A DNA stretch of 64,000 nt. Origin: Ceratopteris richardii. Taxonomy: Eukaryota > Streptophyta > Polypodiopsida > Polypodiales > Pteridaceae. The position numbers were made by a program, and so were the translations under genes. Location of the stretch: assembly GCA_020310875.1 (NCBI GenBank), contig CM035406.1, positions 87,109,664 to 87,173,663 of the forward strand, written 5' to 3'. Numbering within the stretch: position 1 is the first letter of the stretch; each line of letters starts with the position of its first letter. Shown piece by piece: positions 22,560 through 34,254 of the stretch. Under the pieces are notes generated by a model, which saw only the letters and a program-made list of their open reading frames with translations, did not search any database and was not told the origin of the DNA.

Positions 22560-23375
22560 ATTAGCTAAGTGATTTCTCTTACCACAAATCCAACAAGCTT
22601 TAACTCCATCTTTATTACTCTTGCCTCTTCCTCTACCTTTGCCACCTCCTCTTCCTCTTAGGAAGTTGCCTTGGCTAGTTGTACCTTCATCTTCATTTAC
22701 TTGTTGCTTCCCTTTGATATTCTTCTTCTTATCCTTTTAATACATTGCATGACCTGTACTCTTATCACTTTCACCTTTGACATCTTGCTCAAAGGTTAGC
22801 ATATGTCCTAGCAACTGATTTAAATCAGGAGTGAAATGATCAAGTGATAATTCAATAGACCAAATGAATGGCTTCCATTTGTCATCACTTCTTAAGCCTG
22901 TGAGGATTTGCCTTACCAATTTATCCTCCTCAATGTCTTCATCAACTACTCCTAACGCATCTGCAATGTCCTCCATCCTTGTTGCATAATCTGAGATGGG
23001 TTGAGAAGCCTTCTTCTTGAAAGTGGTAAATTCTGCCCACAAGGATGCCTTCCTTGAATTTGTAGTGTTTTGGAAATGCTCTTCCAAAGCATTCCATATA
23101 TCACTTGCACTTTCAAGACCTCTAATGCGAGGTAGCAAGTAGTCATTAACTGCCATGTAAATAATGCTCCTACCTTGAGCATCTTTCTTCATCCAAGTCT
23201 TCAAATATGATAATTCCTCCCTAGTTGGAACACTAGGATCTCTGAACTGAGGCTTTTCTTCTTCACCTGTGATATAACTTATCAAGTCTTTGCTCATAAG
23301 ATGAGCTTCCATCCTCATTGACCATGCTGGATAGTTCTCTCTATCCAACTTCTCTATCTGAAGAGAATCTCCCAT
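22560..23375 (-). pseudogene. copia Gag of H
   Basis: MGDSLQIEKLDRENYPAWSM start, resembling the Gag of G and M. UBN2 core (GLESASDIWNALEEHFQNTT, YATRMEDIADALGV) is open for 212 codons, then a stop after GHAMY. Beyond it, still on this strand, are a Gly/Arg-rich tail and a knuckle CWICGKRNHLANDFW whose last Cys is Phe. The start is the only ATG at the conserved MGD motif. Confidence 0.85.
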
Positions 23376-23395
23376 CCTTTCTTCACCTGTATATT

Positions 23396-24140
23396 GAATT
23401 CTTCAAACTTTATGAGTAATAGATGTATCTTTACTTCGAATGATAACTCTTTGTCTTCCTTGATGTCGTATGGCCTTCTTCTCAAGCTTTGCTCTCAAGC
23501 TTTCACCTTTTGAATCTTCACATGTTGAATTCTTTATGACTGCAGCAGTCGGGATCCTCCTTTCGTTGTTTATGCATCTTAGAATCATTGAAACTGACAT
23601 CACTACTTCTAATCTTTGACTGTGTTTCAAGATCCCATAAGCCATATCCAAATTGTTCTTCTCAAACATATCCAAGAAAAATGCATTTCTTTGACTTATG
23701 GTCCAAATTTTTTCTAAGATTCTCGGGTATATGAACATATGCTTCACACCCAAAAACTCGAAGATGATCATCATATGGTGGCTTCCCTGTCCATAACTCT
23801 TGTGCCACTTTCAGACCTTTGGCAGTACTAGGTGAAAGGTTAATCACATGAATTGCAGTCAATACTGCTTCTTCCGAAAAGCATTGTGAGAGGTTTGCAT
23901 GATGCAACATAGAGACTACTCTATCTTGAATAGTTCTATTCATCCTCTCAGCTACACCATTCTATACTAGGGTATAAGGAGTTGTAAACTCTCTACGAAT
24001 CCCTCTAGATTGGCAGAAAAGGTTGAATTCATGTGAGGTATACTCAGCCCCATTATCTGAACGTAAAACCTTAAGCTTAGTTCCTTTTCAGTCTCAAATG
24101 AAGCAAGCCATTTTTTGAAATTAGGGAACACCTCATCCTT
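23396..24140 (-). pseudogene. displaced, inverted continuation of L1 integrase
   Basis: On the minus strand this begins AAGGATGAGGTGTTCCC (KDEVFPNFKKWLASFE), the direct continuation of L1, whose plus-strand sequence stops at KSKD + AAGGA. It carries the second and third integrase acidic motifs ([26 protein letters not shown]), then CFSEEAVLTAIHVINLSPS and KCIFLGYVxEEQFGYGLWD, a TGA inside. The match ends near 23400, against the H leader. Its inverted orientation relative to L1 is the main sign of an inversion. Confidence 0.82.
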
Positions 24141-25200
24141 TGTTGGAAAGATGGATGGATACCATAAGAGAATGAGTTGGTACTGCTAATCCATGCTTTG
24201 TACCTGCCCTCTTTTACTTTAGAGTTGTATTGTAGGCCCCTTTAGCTTGCTAATGACACTAAATAAGTACCTATGTACTTTGGAGATGATGCTTCAAACA
24301 AATAGATCAAAACAGGTAACTTTCCAAATAGCTAGAGACCAAAAATTTGTTAATTTGGTCTTGAAACCTACTGGATGTTTTGCTCAATGCTCACAATACA
24401 GTAGGAATTAGGAACATTCCTTTTGAGTGAATCAGATTTTCTTGGAGAGCTAATGATTCCAAGTGGAATCAATTAAAATGATAGACTATACACTGAGCAA
24501 TGACTTTAGCAAGTAGAATCTTACCCTCGATCTTTTAGGAACTATGCAGAGAATGACCAATGACCACTTTGACGTAAATTTCTCCCAATTGGCTAAATCA
24601 AATTGCTTCAAACTTTAGTAGATTGTAGTAGACTTGAATTTGGTTCCAAGAAGCTATAGAACTTGAAAAGTGATGGAGTAATGATTGAGATATGAGCATT
24701 CAAAGTATACTATTCTGAGTGAACATAGTAGAGATGAAGACATATGTGATCAATAATGTAATGTATTATGTAACAATGTTATACATGATCATTGGCATGA
24801 ATGTGATGCCTAATGATGTTGGTAAGAGTTTTCTATAGGGTAAGCCTCTCAACTTCAATGAATGATCAACAATAGGTTTGATAATGGGGGCACATTTGGT
24901 TGTGAGACTACAAGTCTCTTTTATAGTGACTTTCTTCAATTTGAATTTGAAATTCAAATAGAGCTCCACCTAAAAGTGTTCTTCTAAGTTTGGAATGATT
25001 CTACAAAGTGAGATTCGTAGCATTAAGTTCTCCAAATCTCCACGAAATATGTGGACTTACAAGATTCCTCTAAGTCAAATGACTTTCACAATAGTTAATG
25101 GTAAAACATAATAAGCAATGGTTCATGTGGTCCTTCAAATGTTTGCACATAGCTTCTTCAATGCCTAGCCAAGTGTGAAGGCTTGGCATTTGCACCAACA
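24141..25200 (-). repeat. 3' LTR of Copia-2 element G, inverted
   Basis: 1,060 bp reading TGTTGGTGCAAATGCC to CATCTTTCCAACA on the minus strand, the partner of 16249-17309. It is followed outward by AAGGA (minus strand), the G target-site duplication, and by L1 sequence. Polypurine tract (AGGGGGAGC) is at 25201-25209. Confidence 0.92.
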
Positions 25201-25258
25201 GCTCCCCCTCAAGCCAAACATCTTGGCTTGTTCTTCTTCATGATTCCTCTTGAATTTC

Positions 25259-27030
25259 CTATATAAACTTGCAAAGTTTAGTACTATCAAGTGCTTTGGT
25301 CAATAAATCTGCACATTGCATATTTGTGGATACATATGCCAATTGAATCTCCTTGCTCAGTAGCTTTTCTCTAACATAATGGTAGTGAACTTCTATATGT
25401 TTGGTTCTTGCATGATAGATAGGATTTGCTACAAGATGCAAAGAACTTGTATTGTCACCCAAGATCATAGGTGAGTAAGAGTGTAGTCCCAAATTTGTAT
25501 ATAGCAATCTAATCCATATGGCTTCTTGAGTAGCATTGGCTAATCCCTTGTAGTCAACCTTTGTTGAAGATAAAGCAACAGTAGGTTGCTTCTTGGAGGA
25601 CCATGAAATGGGCTTATCACCTGCAAAAGAAAGATAACCAAAAGTACTCCTCTTGTCATCTTTACAACCTTCCCAATCTGCATTTGAGTATAGCTTGATG
25701 TCCAAATTTGAAGTATATGGAAATTATAAACCTTCATTTTGAGTACCCTTGAGATACTTCAAAATCCTTTTGGCAGCTTCAAAGTGAGGTGCTCTAGGTT
25801 TGTGCATGAATTGACTTAAGACATTTACTCCATAAGCAATATCAATCCTTGTCAATGTTGCATAGTTTATGCTTCCTACTATGCTTTGGTATCCTACAAT
25901 GTCTTCAAACAAATCACCTTCATCAGCACTCAATTTTTGGTTTACCTCTATAGGAGTGCTAGAAATCTTGACATTCTCCAAGTGGAACTTCTTCAACATG
26001 TCTTGCACATACTTCCTTTGAGTAATGTAAATTCCAGAATTTGTATAGACCAATTCAAGTCCAAGAAAATACTTTAGTAACCCTAGGTCACTGATTTTGA
26101 ACTTCTACATATCAGGTTCTTAATTTTTTTGATGCCATTGGCATCACTACCTATAAGGATGATGTCATCAACATACACACATAAATATATCAATTCTGAG
26201 TTTCTCCTCTTGAAAAACAGAGAAGTATCTACTTTGCTCATCATAAATCCTTGATCTTAAAGGTAGGTAGTTAACCTATGATTCCATGCCCTAGGTGCCT
26301 GCTTCAAACCATAAAGAGCTTTGTTCAATTTTCATACATAATTTACCTTAATCTCCCTTTTGATTCCTGTATCCTGCAAGAATGCATCAAATTCATTGGA
26401 GAAGTACTCACCTCCTCTATCTGACCTTAATCTCTTTAGACTTCTTCTTGTTTGGTTTTCCACAAGTGCAAGATACTTCTTGAAGCAACTGAACACTTCA
26501 TCTTTGTGCTTCATAAAGTACAAGATAGTCCATCTACTGAAACCAACGCTCATCAAATTCTTGGTAATTGTAGGTACATAAAGAATGCTACTCAACACAT
26601 TTCTATTCCCATAAGAAGTTTTGACATTTCCTACCTTGACCACTGAATGCTTGGTGTCATCACCTGTTTGCACTTAGTGCTTTCCCTTAGGTTCCTCAAG
26701 GTGAGAGAGAAGAGCTACATTGCATGCTACATGGTTTGAACAACCTGAGTCAATGTAGAAGAGGTGTTCGTCATTCATACCTTGCTTTCAGGTCATGTTC
26801 ATAATCAAAAGGGAATCCTCTTGATCCTCTGTGTAATTGTTGTAATCCTTTCTTGATTTGCATCCTCCTTGGTAGTTGTTATTGTAATGGTTGTTGTGGT
26901 TGTTGTTGTAGCCATGGCTGTAGCCTTGATTATGGTTGAATCTTCCTCTCGATTGTGAGTTGCCACCTCTTTGATATCCTCTTCCTCTCTGATTCTTGAA
27001 GTTCCTATAGCACTCATTTGTAGTGTGATT
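25259..27030 (-). pseudogene. copia gag C-term, protease, integrase, RT-RNase H of G, internally deleted
   Basis: Minus-strand order: second half of the zinc knuckle (TNHTTNECYRNF), a Gly/Arg/Asn-rich tail, protease remnants, then LMSVG joined straight to FSRWTILYFMKHKDEVF (the pre-integrase finger and first Asp are deleted), LRSDRGGEY, then GIKREI joined to LNKALYGLKQAPRAW (integrase C-terminus and RT N-terminus deleted). RT keeps CVYVDDIILIG; RNase H keeps LYSNADWEG (second Asp of the usual SDADWAG altered), HARTKHIEVHYHYVREK and DLLTKAL. Two large deletions and several stops make it defective. Confidence 0.85.
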
Positions 27031-27523
27031 TGTTGGTACAGGCCAATCAACAATTGAAGTTTTGATGAAGGTTTGGAAGTCAAGGACTGAAGAAAAGATC
27101 AAGTTATGAAGCTTGAAGGAAATGCATATTCAGAAGATGAAGATGTGTACACATATGTACATTAATTCATAGATAGTTTACTTATACTTTTGTATAGTCA
27201 TAAGCTTGTAAATATTTGACTATATATACAAAGGAAAAATGTCGAGGCAAATGTATGAGAGTATAGAATACAAGACTTCAGAAGAATTAGGTGTGATTAG
27301 ACACTTGAGAAGTATGAAGATTAGCTCTCTCATACAGATGTAAAGTTTTCTAGTAATGGAAGAAAAAATTGCACCCGATGTTTCTGTGCATTCTCCTTCT
27401 GTGCTTGATCATTTCAAGAATCCTTTTGTAGACATCTAATTCCATAGTTAATGAGTCTATGGTTAAATTTTGAGAGCCTAATTGTAAACATGCTGTGAGA
27501 ATTATGAGTAGGAACATTCATAT
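27031..27523 (+). repeat. outer half of the 5' LTR of H, inverted
   Basis: Starts TGTTGGTACAGGCCAATC and follows the H LTR for about 493 bp, in the orientation opposite to H. It leaves homology after GGAACATTCATAT. The five bases before it (TGATT) are the reverse complement of AATCA, the TSD at the other end of H, so this is H's own displaced 5' LTR. Confidence 0.85.
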
Positions 27524-29250
27524 ACTGTGTGCACCTCTCTAAGTCTGGTTTGTAAATTGGAAGTTGTAAGTATCCTCCAATACTTGCTTTTGTCCATGTA
27601 TCTATTGTTCTCGGTAATTCATGTAGTACTCTAAAGTCTTGAGTCATTACTAGAAATTGGTGATCCCGATCCATGATTCTAATGGTGATAAAAAAAACAA
27701 ATGATGATCTGTTGGTTGATCCTCTCTAAATCAATGACCTATTGATTTGATTGCGCATCAAGGGAAATTCTTCGATTTCCCTCTTGATGTGTTGCTTCAT
27801 AGTCATCAGAAACCATCTACAATTGAAATAGAAATTGTAATTAATCCAATGTCTTGAAAAATGTGCTTCATCCTGGTGTGTGCTTCATCTTGAAAAATGT
27901 GCTTCGTTCTTCCTTTAATTTGTTCCCCTCTCACATGTTTGAGTAGAGCATAATACTTGATGATATATTTTTTCATTTTCTTATTTTTTTCTATTTCTGA
28001 AAGAAAACATAAAAGCTAGTCATAGCCGAAGCAATTGTTAGTATATGTTAGTAGAAGCTCTAGACTACTAGTGTACAATTTATGTCATATTCTTGGGAAG
28101 GAAATGTGCACCATTAAACCAATTGAAGAAGTTATGTGCCAAATGTGAGGCCTTGTAGTGTGGTCCTATAGTGCATACTCTGGGTGCATTTAGCTCAGCA
28201 TGAGTGCAAGAATGATGATTTATGTTCAGTTGTTGCATTCCTTGATGGTCTTTTGATCTCCACATTAAGTGTGTAGTCTGATCCTTCCTTGATGTTTTCT
28301 GTTGTGGTTCTGATATTACATCCTTGGTTTTGATTCTCCATATATATTTGCCTTGTTTCTAGAACTTTCTTTGCTTTGTTGGTCCTCTTTATCTTTTGTC
28401 TTGATAGGATGCTTTGGTGAAATTGACATCGGTGTGACTTACTTTGTCTCGGGTTTTTACTTCCTTTTTTGCTCTGTCCATTGTCTTCCTTGGGATCCAC
28501 ACCTAGTTTTGTGATCTTTGAGCATCCACTAATCATTTGGGTATCCACATTTGTAGTATCTTTGATCTATCTTGTTGTAAGCTTCGATCCTTGCTAGCTC
28601 CTCACCTCTTAGGGTTTTTGTTTGGTTCTAGATTCCCCTTGCATTTGTATTGTTGAAGTTCATCCTTGTGAATCCACACTCGTTTTATGTGTTTTCCATA
28701 CTGCTTTTGCGTTGGTCTTGAGGAGAGATAAGTGGTTAATCTCTCAGAGTTCTCTTTAGAATGAATTACCTCATGAAGTCGCTTAGGATTAGTCTCTTGA
28801 GAAGAAGGGACGGGTTGATTACATAAGATAGAACAAGGTATTTTGTTGATTTTGTGTTTAGGTAGAAGAATAGGATCGGTGGATGAGGGTTTTAATGGGG
28901 ATTCTTTCGTATGTTCACTTTGATCTGTGACATTAGGGTTTTTCATGCATGTTGATTTTAGTGCATCTGATCCCTATCATATAATCCTTGGTTGGAATGA
29001 GTTGTAACCTTAGCTTCTCAGTTAAAGAAGCATGTATACTACTTAGAGCTACTCCCGTGTCAATTAATGAATGCACTAATTGGTACTCTTCCTTACCAAT
29101 CCCTATGTTCAAGTATGGTTGTCATATTATACTTCCTAAGGTTTTTACTTGGTTGGTACAATAGTTTTCCATGGGGATAGACTCTTCTCCTTGCAGTTAC
29201 CTTTCCTCATGATCTCGTATCCATTCCTTTCCTTTACATATCTGCTCGAA
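27524..29250 (-). pseudogene. gypsy-like fragment with retropepsin motif, otherwise unrecognised
   Basis: Near 29000-29090 the minus strand reads LNIGIGKEEYQLVHSLIDTG followed by VALSSIHASLTEKLRL, the D-T-G motif and flap-side pattern of a retroviral-type aspartic protease. Below it are two lysine-rich open stretches (28602-28946, with RVWIHKDELQQYKCKG; 28195-28548) that I do not recognise. Above it is a Glu/Arg-rich stretch (REEARLEAFEQICKGKEW). The protease lies downstream of the integrase of Q on the same strand, an order not expected of one gypsy element. Confidence 0.5.
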
Positions 29251-29260
29251 GGCTTCTAAT

Positions 29261-31775
29261 CTAGCTTCTTCTCATATTATTTCCTCTTCCTTTTTTCTGT
29301 TTTGTGCTCCTAAGAGTCTCACTAACATTTGTTCTGTCAAGGCTCCATATATTTTTTGACTCTATAGCCACCAACGTAGTGGGTAAGATGTCTCTATCAA
29401 GAGTGGCTAGGTTAATGGCTCCACTTGAGGAGATCCTATTTATCCGCGATGGTCCATATCCTCTGTGTTGTGGTTTCTTAGCATGTTGTTTTAGTGTATA
29501 GACCAATACTAAATCTCCCACTCTAAGGCCTTTATCCTTGATGTGAACATCATAATAAGCCTTTTTCCTTCTCTTTGCAGCATAGATGCTAGCTACAACT
29601 TCTAATCTAGTCTCGTGCAATTTCTCTATCTCGTCCAATTGTTTTGATAGTTTGTGTCAAGTCCATTCATATTTCTTGGCTACTCATAGAGTAGGAACCA
29701 AGAAATCAATTGGCAATATTGCATTTTTTCCATAGACTAGATTAAAAGGTGTTGTTTAGATAGCCATTTTACAAGCTACTCGAAAGGCCCATATTGCATG
29801 ATGCAATTGTTTGTCCCAATCTGACCTTTTATTGTTTACTATCTTGGTTAGAACAATACATAAGACTTTATTTGAACTTTCAGCTTGTCCATTAGCATAT
29901 GGGTGATAGCGTGCTGATTTTTTATGAATCACTAGAAATTCATTCATGAGTGACTATGTTTTTGCTAATGAAGTGTGTACCTCTATCACTTAAAATCTCA
30001 ATAGGTAGTCCAAATCCAATGAATATGTTTTCGAATAAGGACTTAGCGGTAGTGTGAGCATCAATTTTCCTAGTGGCTTTTGCTTCTATCCATTTTGTTA
30101 AATAGTCTATAGCCACTGTAATGTATTTGGCATGGGATCCTTTTGATGGGGGACTGATTGGTCCATTAAAGTCAATTCCCCATCTTGAGAATTCTCGTGC
30201 ACCAACCATAGTTCTAATAGGCATGTCATCTCATCCTATTGGGTACCTGGTTTGTTGGCATGCATCACATCTTTGAACATATGTTTTTGCATCCATGTGT
30301 AGGGTAGTCCACAACAAGCTTGAAAAGAGAATTATTTTTATAGTTTTGACTATGGAAAAGTGACCTCCTGTGGATCGTGCATGTGCCATATCAAGTATAG
30401 GAAGGTATTTACCCTTATGCACACATAAGTGTAATTGATCATCCTTCCTGCATTTAAACAATTGTTTTCCCACAATGATATAATCCTTGCTTTGTTCTTC
30501 TAATGCTCGCTTCCTTGCTAGGCTTGCTCCTTCGAGGTAAGTATGTGATTTCAAAAAGTTGACTAGTGGTTTACTCCATTCAGGAGCTATCGTAGAGAAA
30601 CATAAAGATGAATTTTCATCAATGTCCCTTGACATAATTTGTAATTAGTTATGTGTTCATGTACATCATTTTGCATGTCTGGCCAATACACTCCTAATCT
30701 TTTTAGTTCTTGGGTTGTTCCACTAACACCTTTATGTGTTCTCCGCTTGTTTTTGTGGGCTTGTTTGAGTGAAAAGTTTATTTCCTCATCTTCCACACAT
30801 CTTAGAAGTATTCGACTAGAGTCTTTGAAGTATAAACTACCTGCCACAATGTGGAGGTTTCTTGTCTGCTAGAACTCCTTAATATGGTTTGTATTGATCC
30901 TACGATGTGCATGAGTATAGGTATCAAATTTTCATCCCATTTGGGACATACTTCTAGATTGAATAAATACATGTCCACTAGCTCGTCTGCTACACCTATT
31001 GGTGGCTCGCCATGCATCATCCTAGACAAATGATCGGCTCTTACATGTGTGTTGCCTTTCTTGACTACTACTTCAAATTCCAATTCCACCAGTAGTAGAA
31101 ACCATCTTACTAACCTTCCAAGGTTACATGGTTTATTGACCAAGTACAATAGGGATTGGTGATCAATAATGAACCTAAATTTATTGGCTAGCAAGTAATG
31201 TCTAAACTTTTTCATAGTGTAGACCATTCTTAAGCCTTCTTGTTTAGTAGTGGTGTAATCGTGTTTTGCTTGATTTAGTTGTCTGCTAGCATAGGCTATT
31301 GGGTGGTCTAGCTCTCCTTGATTGGTAAGTTATGCTAAGATACATACTATGGAAAAGTTGGATGCATCCACATGAATATGGAATGGTTTGTTCTAGTTAG
31401 GCAGTTTTAATATGGGTGCTAAACTCAATCTCCATTTCAACTCATTGAAAGCCTTCTCACAATCTTATGTCCAAGTGAATTGAGTTAATGGCCCATAAAT
31501 AGTTTTGCAATTATGGTGTACATGTGGATAAATTGATGATAGTATCCACAATGAACCATAAAGGCTTGTACTTCCTTTGTGTTCTTGGGTCTCAATAATT
31601 CTAAGATAACCTTGATTTTGTCTTGGTTGGCCAAAATCCCATTTTTGAGACTATATGGCCTAAGATATTTCCTGGTCTTACCATGAATACACATTTTTCT
31701 AGCTTCAAACAAACTCTATATTTCCTACATTTATCAAATATTTTTCTTAGTTGAGGTATAAATATGTGGGTTTTG
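29261..31775 (-). pseudogene. Ty3/gypsy RT (C-term)-RNase H-integrase, element Q
   Basis: Minus strand, 5' to 3': end of RT (KCVFMVRPGNILGHIVSKM region; LLRPKNTKEVQAFMVHCGYY), RNase H (KKFRHYLLANKFRFIIDHQS; NTHVRADHLSR), integrase finger (H...CDACQQTRYP), integrase core with WGIDFNGPISPPSKG, ILSDRGTHFIS and YHPYANGQAESSNKVL (all three acidic residues present), and a C-terminal domain (GLRVGDLVLVYTLKQHAKK, RGYGPSRI). Domain order RT-RH-INT marks gypsy. It is truncated just after the RT active site; the YxDD box is not present. Frameshifts separate all blocks. Confidence 0.85.
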
Positions 31776-34250
31776 CTCCATAGAGGGGGGAATGTTTTTT
31801 GCAGGCCAGTTCATATTTTTTTTGCAGGCAGCAATATTCTGTGAGAGAAGGAGGCCAATTCATGTTTATTTTTTGGCGAAATTCATCTGACTGTGCTCGA
31901 TACTTCTGAAGATCTCCGAACACTCTGAGCGATCTCTATTCTGTGAAGATTTCCAATGATGCTTTGCCTCTTACAACGGATTTTCTCTACTGTTTCTCAT
32001 GCCCATGACCAAAACAATTCTAATTTCTGATGCCAAAACGTGCCATCACGATGGTCCTTTGACAAGCGCTGCATGCTAAAGCTTCGTTCTATTAGCGGCC
32101 CAGTTCTAAAGCAGCGACTCCGAGGACAGAACATTGAATATTTGAATTCGGAAACAGCTTCTTTTCTTGTGCGCAGACATATAGTGTGAAGAAATTTGAT
32201 TGACGCTGCTTCATGAATTTGAGAAGATCGTCTGCGCACAAATTAAGATACAATCCAAGCTTGCAAAGCTCTAAAAAACATATGCACTAGCAAATTTTGA
32301 CGATTGGGTGTTGTCGATCAAATCACTTCTCTGCTGGCACACATCTGATATGCTGTGGCGGTTCATCAATACAGAGATATCTGGTAACTCATCAAAGTTT
32401 TGCACTACAGCTCTTAAAAAAAACCTGTAGAAATTCTGATAAGTATTGAAATATCTGCGGACCACTGCGCGATTGCCTATCATGTTTTCATCTGATATCG
32501 CATGGAAGAACTCTATATCACTTCTTCTGCGTCGTATTATCTACTAGTTTAAAGACATAAAATGATATTGCCGCTACATTATGTACATTGATTTTATTGC
32601 TCATATAAACATGAAAGTCCTACTTGTTTTATAGAAGTTGAAGAATCAATGAAATTTGTGATTGCAATTATCTATGAGCTGCACACGAAATTCGCATATT
32701 CTTCGCTATCATCGCTTTCATTTTGTCTTACGTACCTTTGATCCATAATTTGTCCTTTGACATTCCTTTGATCCATAATTTGTCCCCGCAAGTTCATCCA
32801 CAAAGAATGCATGCTGAATTTTGTTAATGCTCAAACAATCATCTTTAAGAACAGATTGCTAATTCTAATGTGTTCGATGCTCTGCAAACTCCGATGCTTA
32901 GTAGCGACTTTCAAAAAGGTGAACCTCCATTATTTCGATGATAAACGCCTTAACAAAATGAAAACTTTGTTTTCGAACAATGAAATCTAAGCGTAAGTCG
33001 ATGGGTGACTAATTATTAAATTCAAAAAAAAAAAACACACACACACACACAAATTGCTTGTTCAAACCCATGTTTTGCACAATTTCGTCGATAGTCATCA
33101 GGATTGAAACAACGTTCTCTTCATATGATATTACTGACTCAGAGGAACTGCTTGTGTTTTTGCCCAAATTGAATTCACCTTATTCGTATTAAAATGAGCT
33201 ACGTTCTTTGCCTTAGTTAGTTTATGCTAAACTTGTGAAGCTTAAGACTTTAAGCCTCCATATTTTACGATCTTAGGGTCCGATTTTATGAAAAGAATCT
33301 CTTTTAGCATTATATAAACCAATTATCTCATGATGAAATTGTTACTTCCAATTTTGCTCATGAATAGTCAGAGTAAAGTGATGATTAACTCTGCACAATG
33401 AATGTTTTCAGGGAAAATAATTATAGGGCCTCTGTAATACAGACGCTTGACCATCCCAAGAACCCTGTAACCGATTTATTCCAAATAGCTGTTAACACTC
33501 ACCACTGTGCATTTTGCTCATAACTTGAAGTACGCTTGTCAGATTGAGCTCAAAATACTAGCATTGGATGTTTCTAAATGAACCAATTATTGACTATATT
33601 TGGGTACTGGAGCTAAGAGATATGGCTTAATTTGTGCTTGCTATTGTAAAAAGTATCGCGATATATATTTCTAGTGAGAGAGGTGATGTTAGAGGTAGTT
33701 AGATCTAATTTGCATACATTGTTTGCTCATTCACTCCATTAACCATCATGAGAGCACATGCCTCAATACACTTGATATGCTCTAAGTCCTCAGATTGATA
33801 ATTTAACGAGTGTATCAATCCACCAGTCTATGCACTCATTGATGACTATGGTATAGTCTCCATCACAAGTCCCTAAGACATCGTGAGCTTTGGTACACAC
33901 GTTTTTAACACCATTGCTAGGGAACATTTCGATCAAGGAACCTGTGTGATGCTTATAGCATTTGTGTGAAGGTAGTGGGTTAAAAAATAATCTGCAAATT
34001 GTGGCAGGGTCCAAAACTTCTTGCACTTGTTACTTCATACACATTGTGTGTGTGACAAGTTTTTAGGTTTAGGGTTGAGAGAGTGAGGGAGTTAGGATTA
34101 GAAAATAGGAAGAAGAGTGTGGAGTTAGAGTAGATAGTTCATTCCAAAAAGTCACAAAACAAAAAAAATTAAATTTTCAACTTTTCCCTTGAGTCCTTGG
34201 TCATAGCCAGAGACTAAAACCCAAAGTCACGCATTTGCATTCACTTGTTG
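31776..34250. other. stretch with no recognisable gene or element
   Basis: The gypsy match ends at 31.77 kb. Beyond is moderately AT-rich DNA with no domain I recognise; open frames are short. One 78-codon minus-strand frame (33790-34026) is open but has no recognisable motif. It may be unique host DNA or an unrelated old element. Confidence 0.4.
33034..33051. repeat. (AC)n microsatellite
   Basis: About nine AC units directly after a 12-base A run. Confidence 0.9.
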
Positions 34251-34254
34251 AATA

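Larger units (their letters stand above)
18168..23395 (-). mobile_element. Copia-3 element H (minus strand), 5' end displaced
   Basis: 3' LTR, polypurine tract, RT-RNase H, integrase, protease and gag in place. The PBS and inner 5' LTR are missing: H ends within about 20 bases above the gag ATG, where inverted L1 sequence begins. The outer half of its 5' LTR is at 27031-27523 in opposite orientation. H targeted G's gag with TSD AATCA (18163-18167; TGATT at 27026-27030). Confidence 0.88.

Noticed and set aside
27031..27523. A solo LTR of a separate plus-strand Copia-3 element
   Set aside because: Its flank carries the reverse complement of H's TSD and the missing half of G's zinc knuckle, so it is H's own displaced LTR.
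33790..34026. 78-codon minus-strand open frame as a small gene
   Set aside because: No recognisable motif, no context, and length within chance for this composition.
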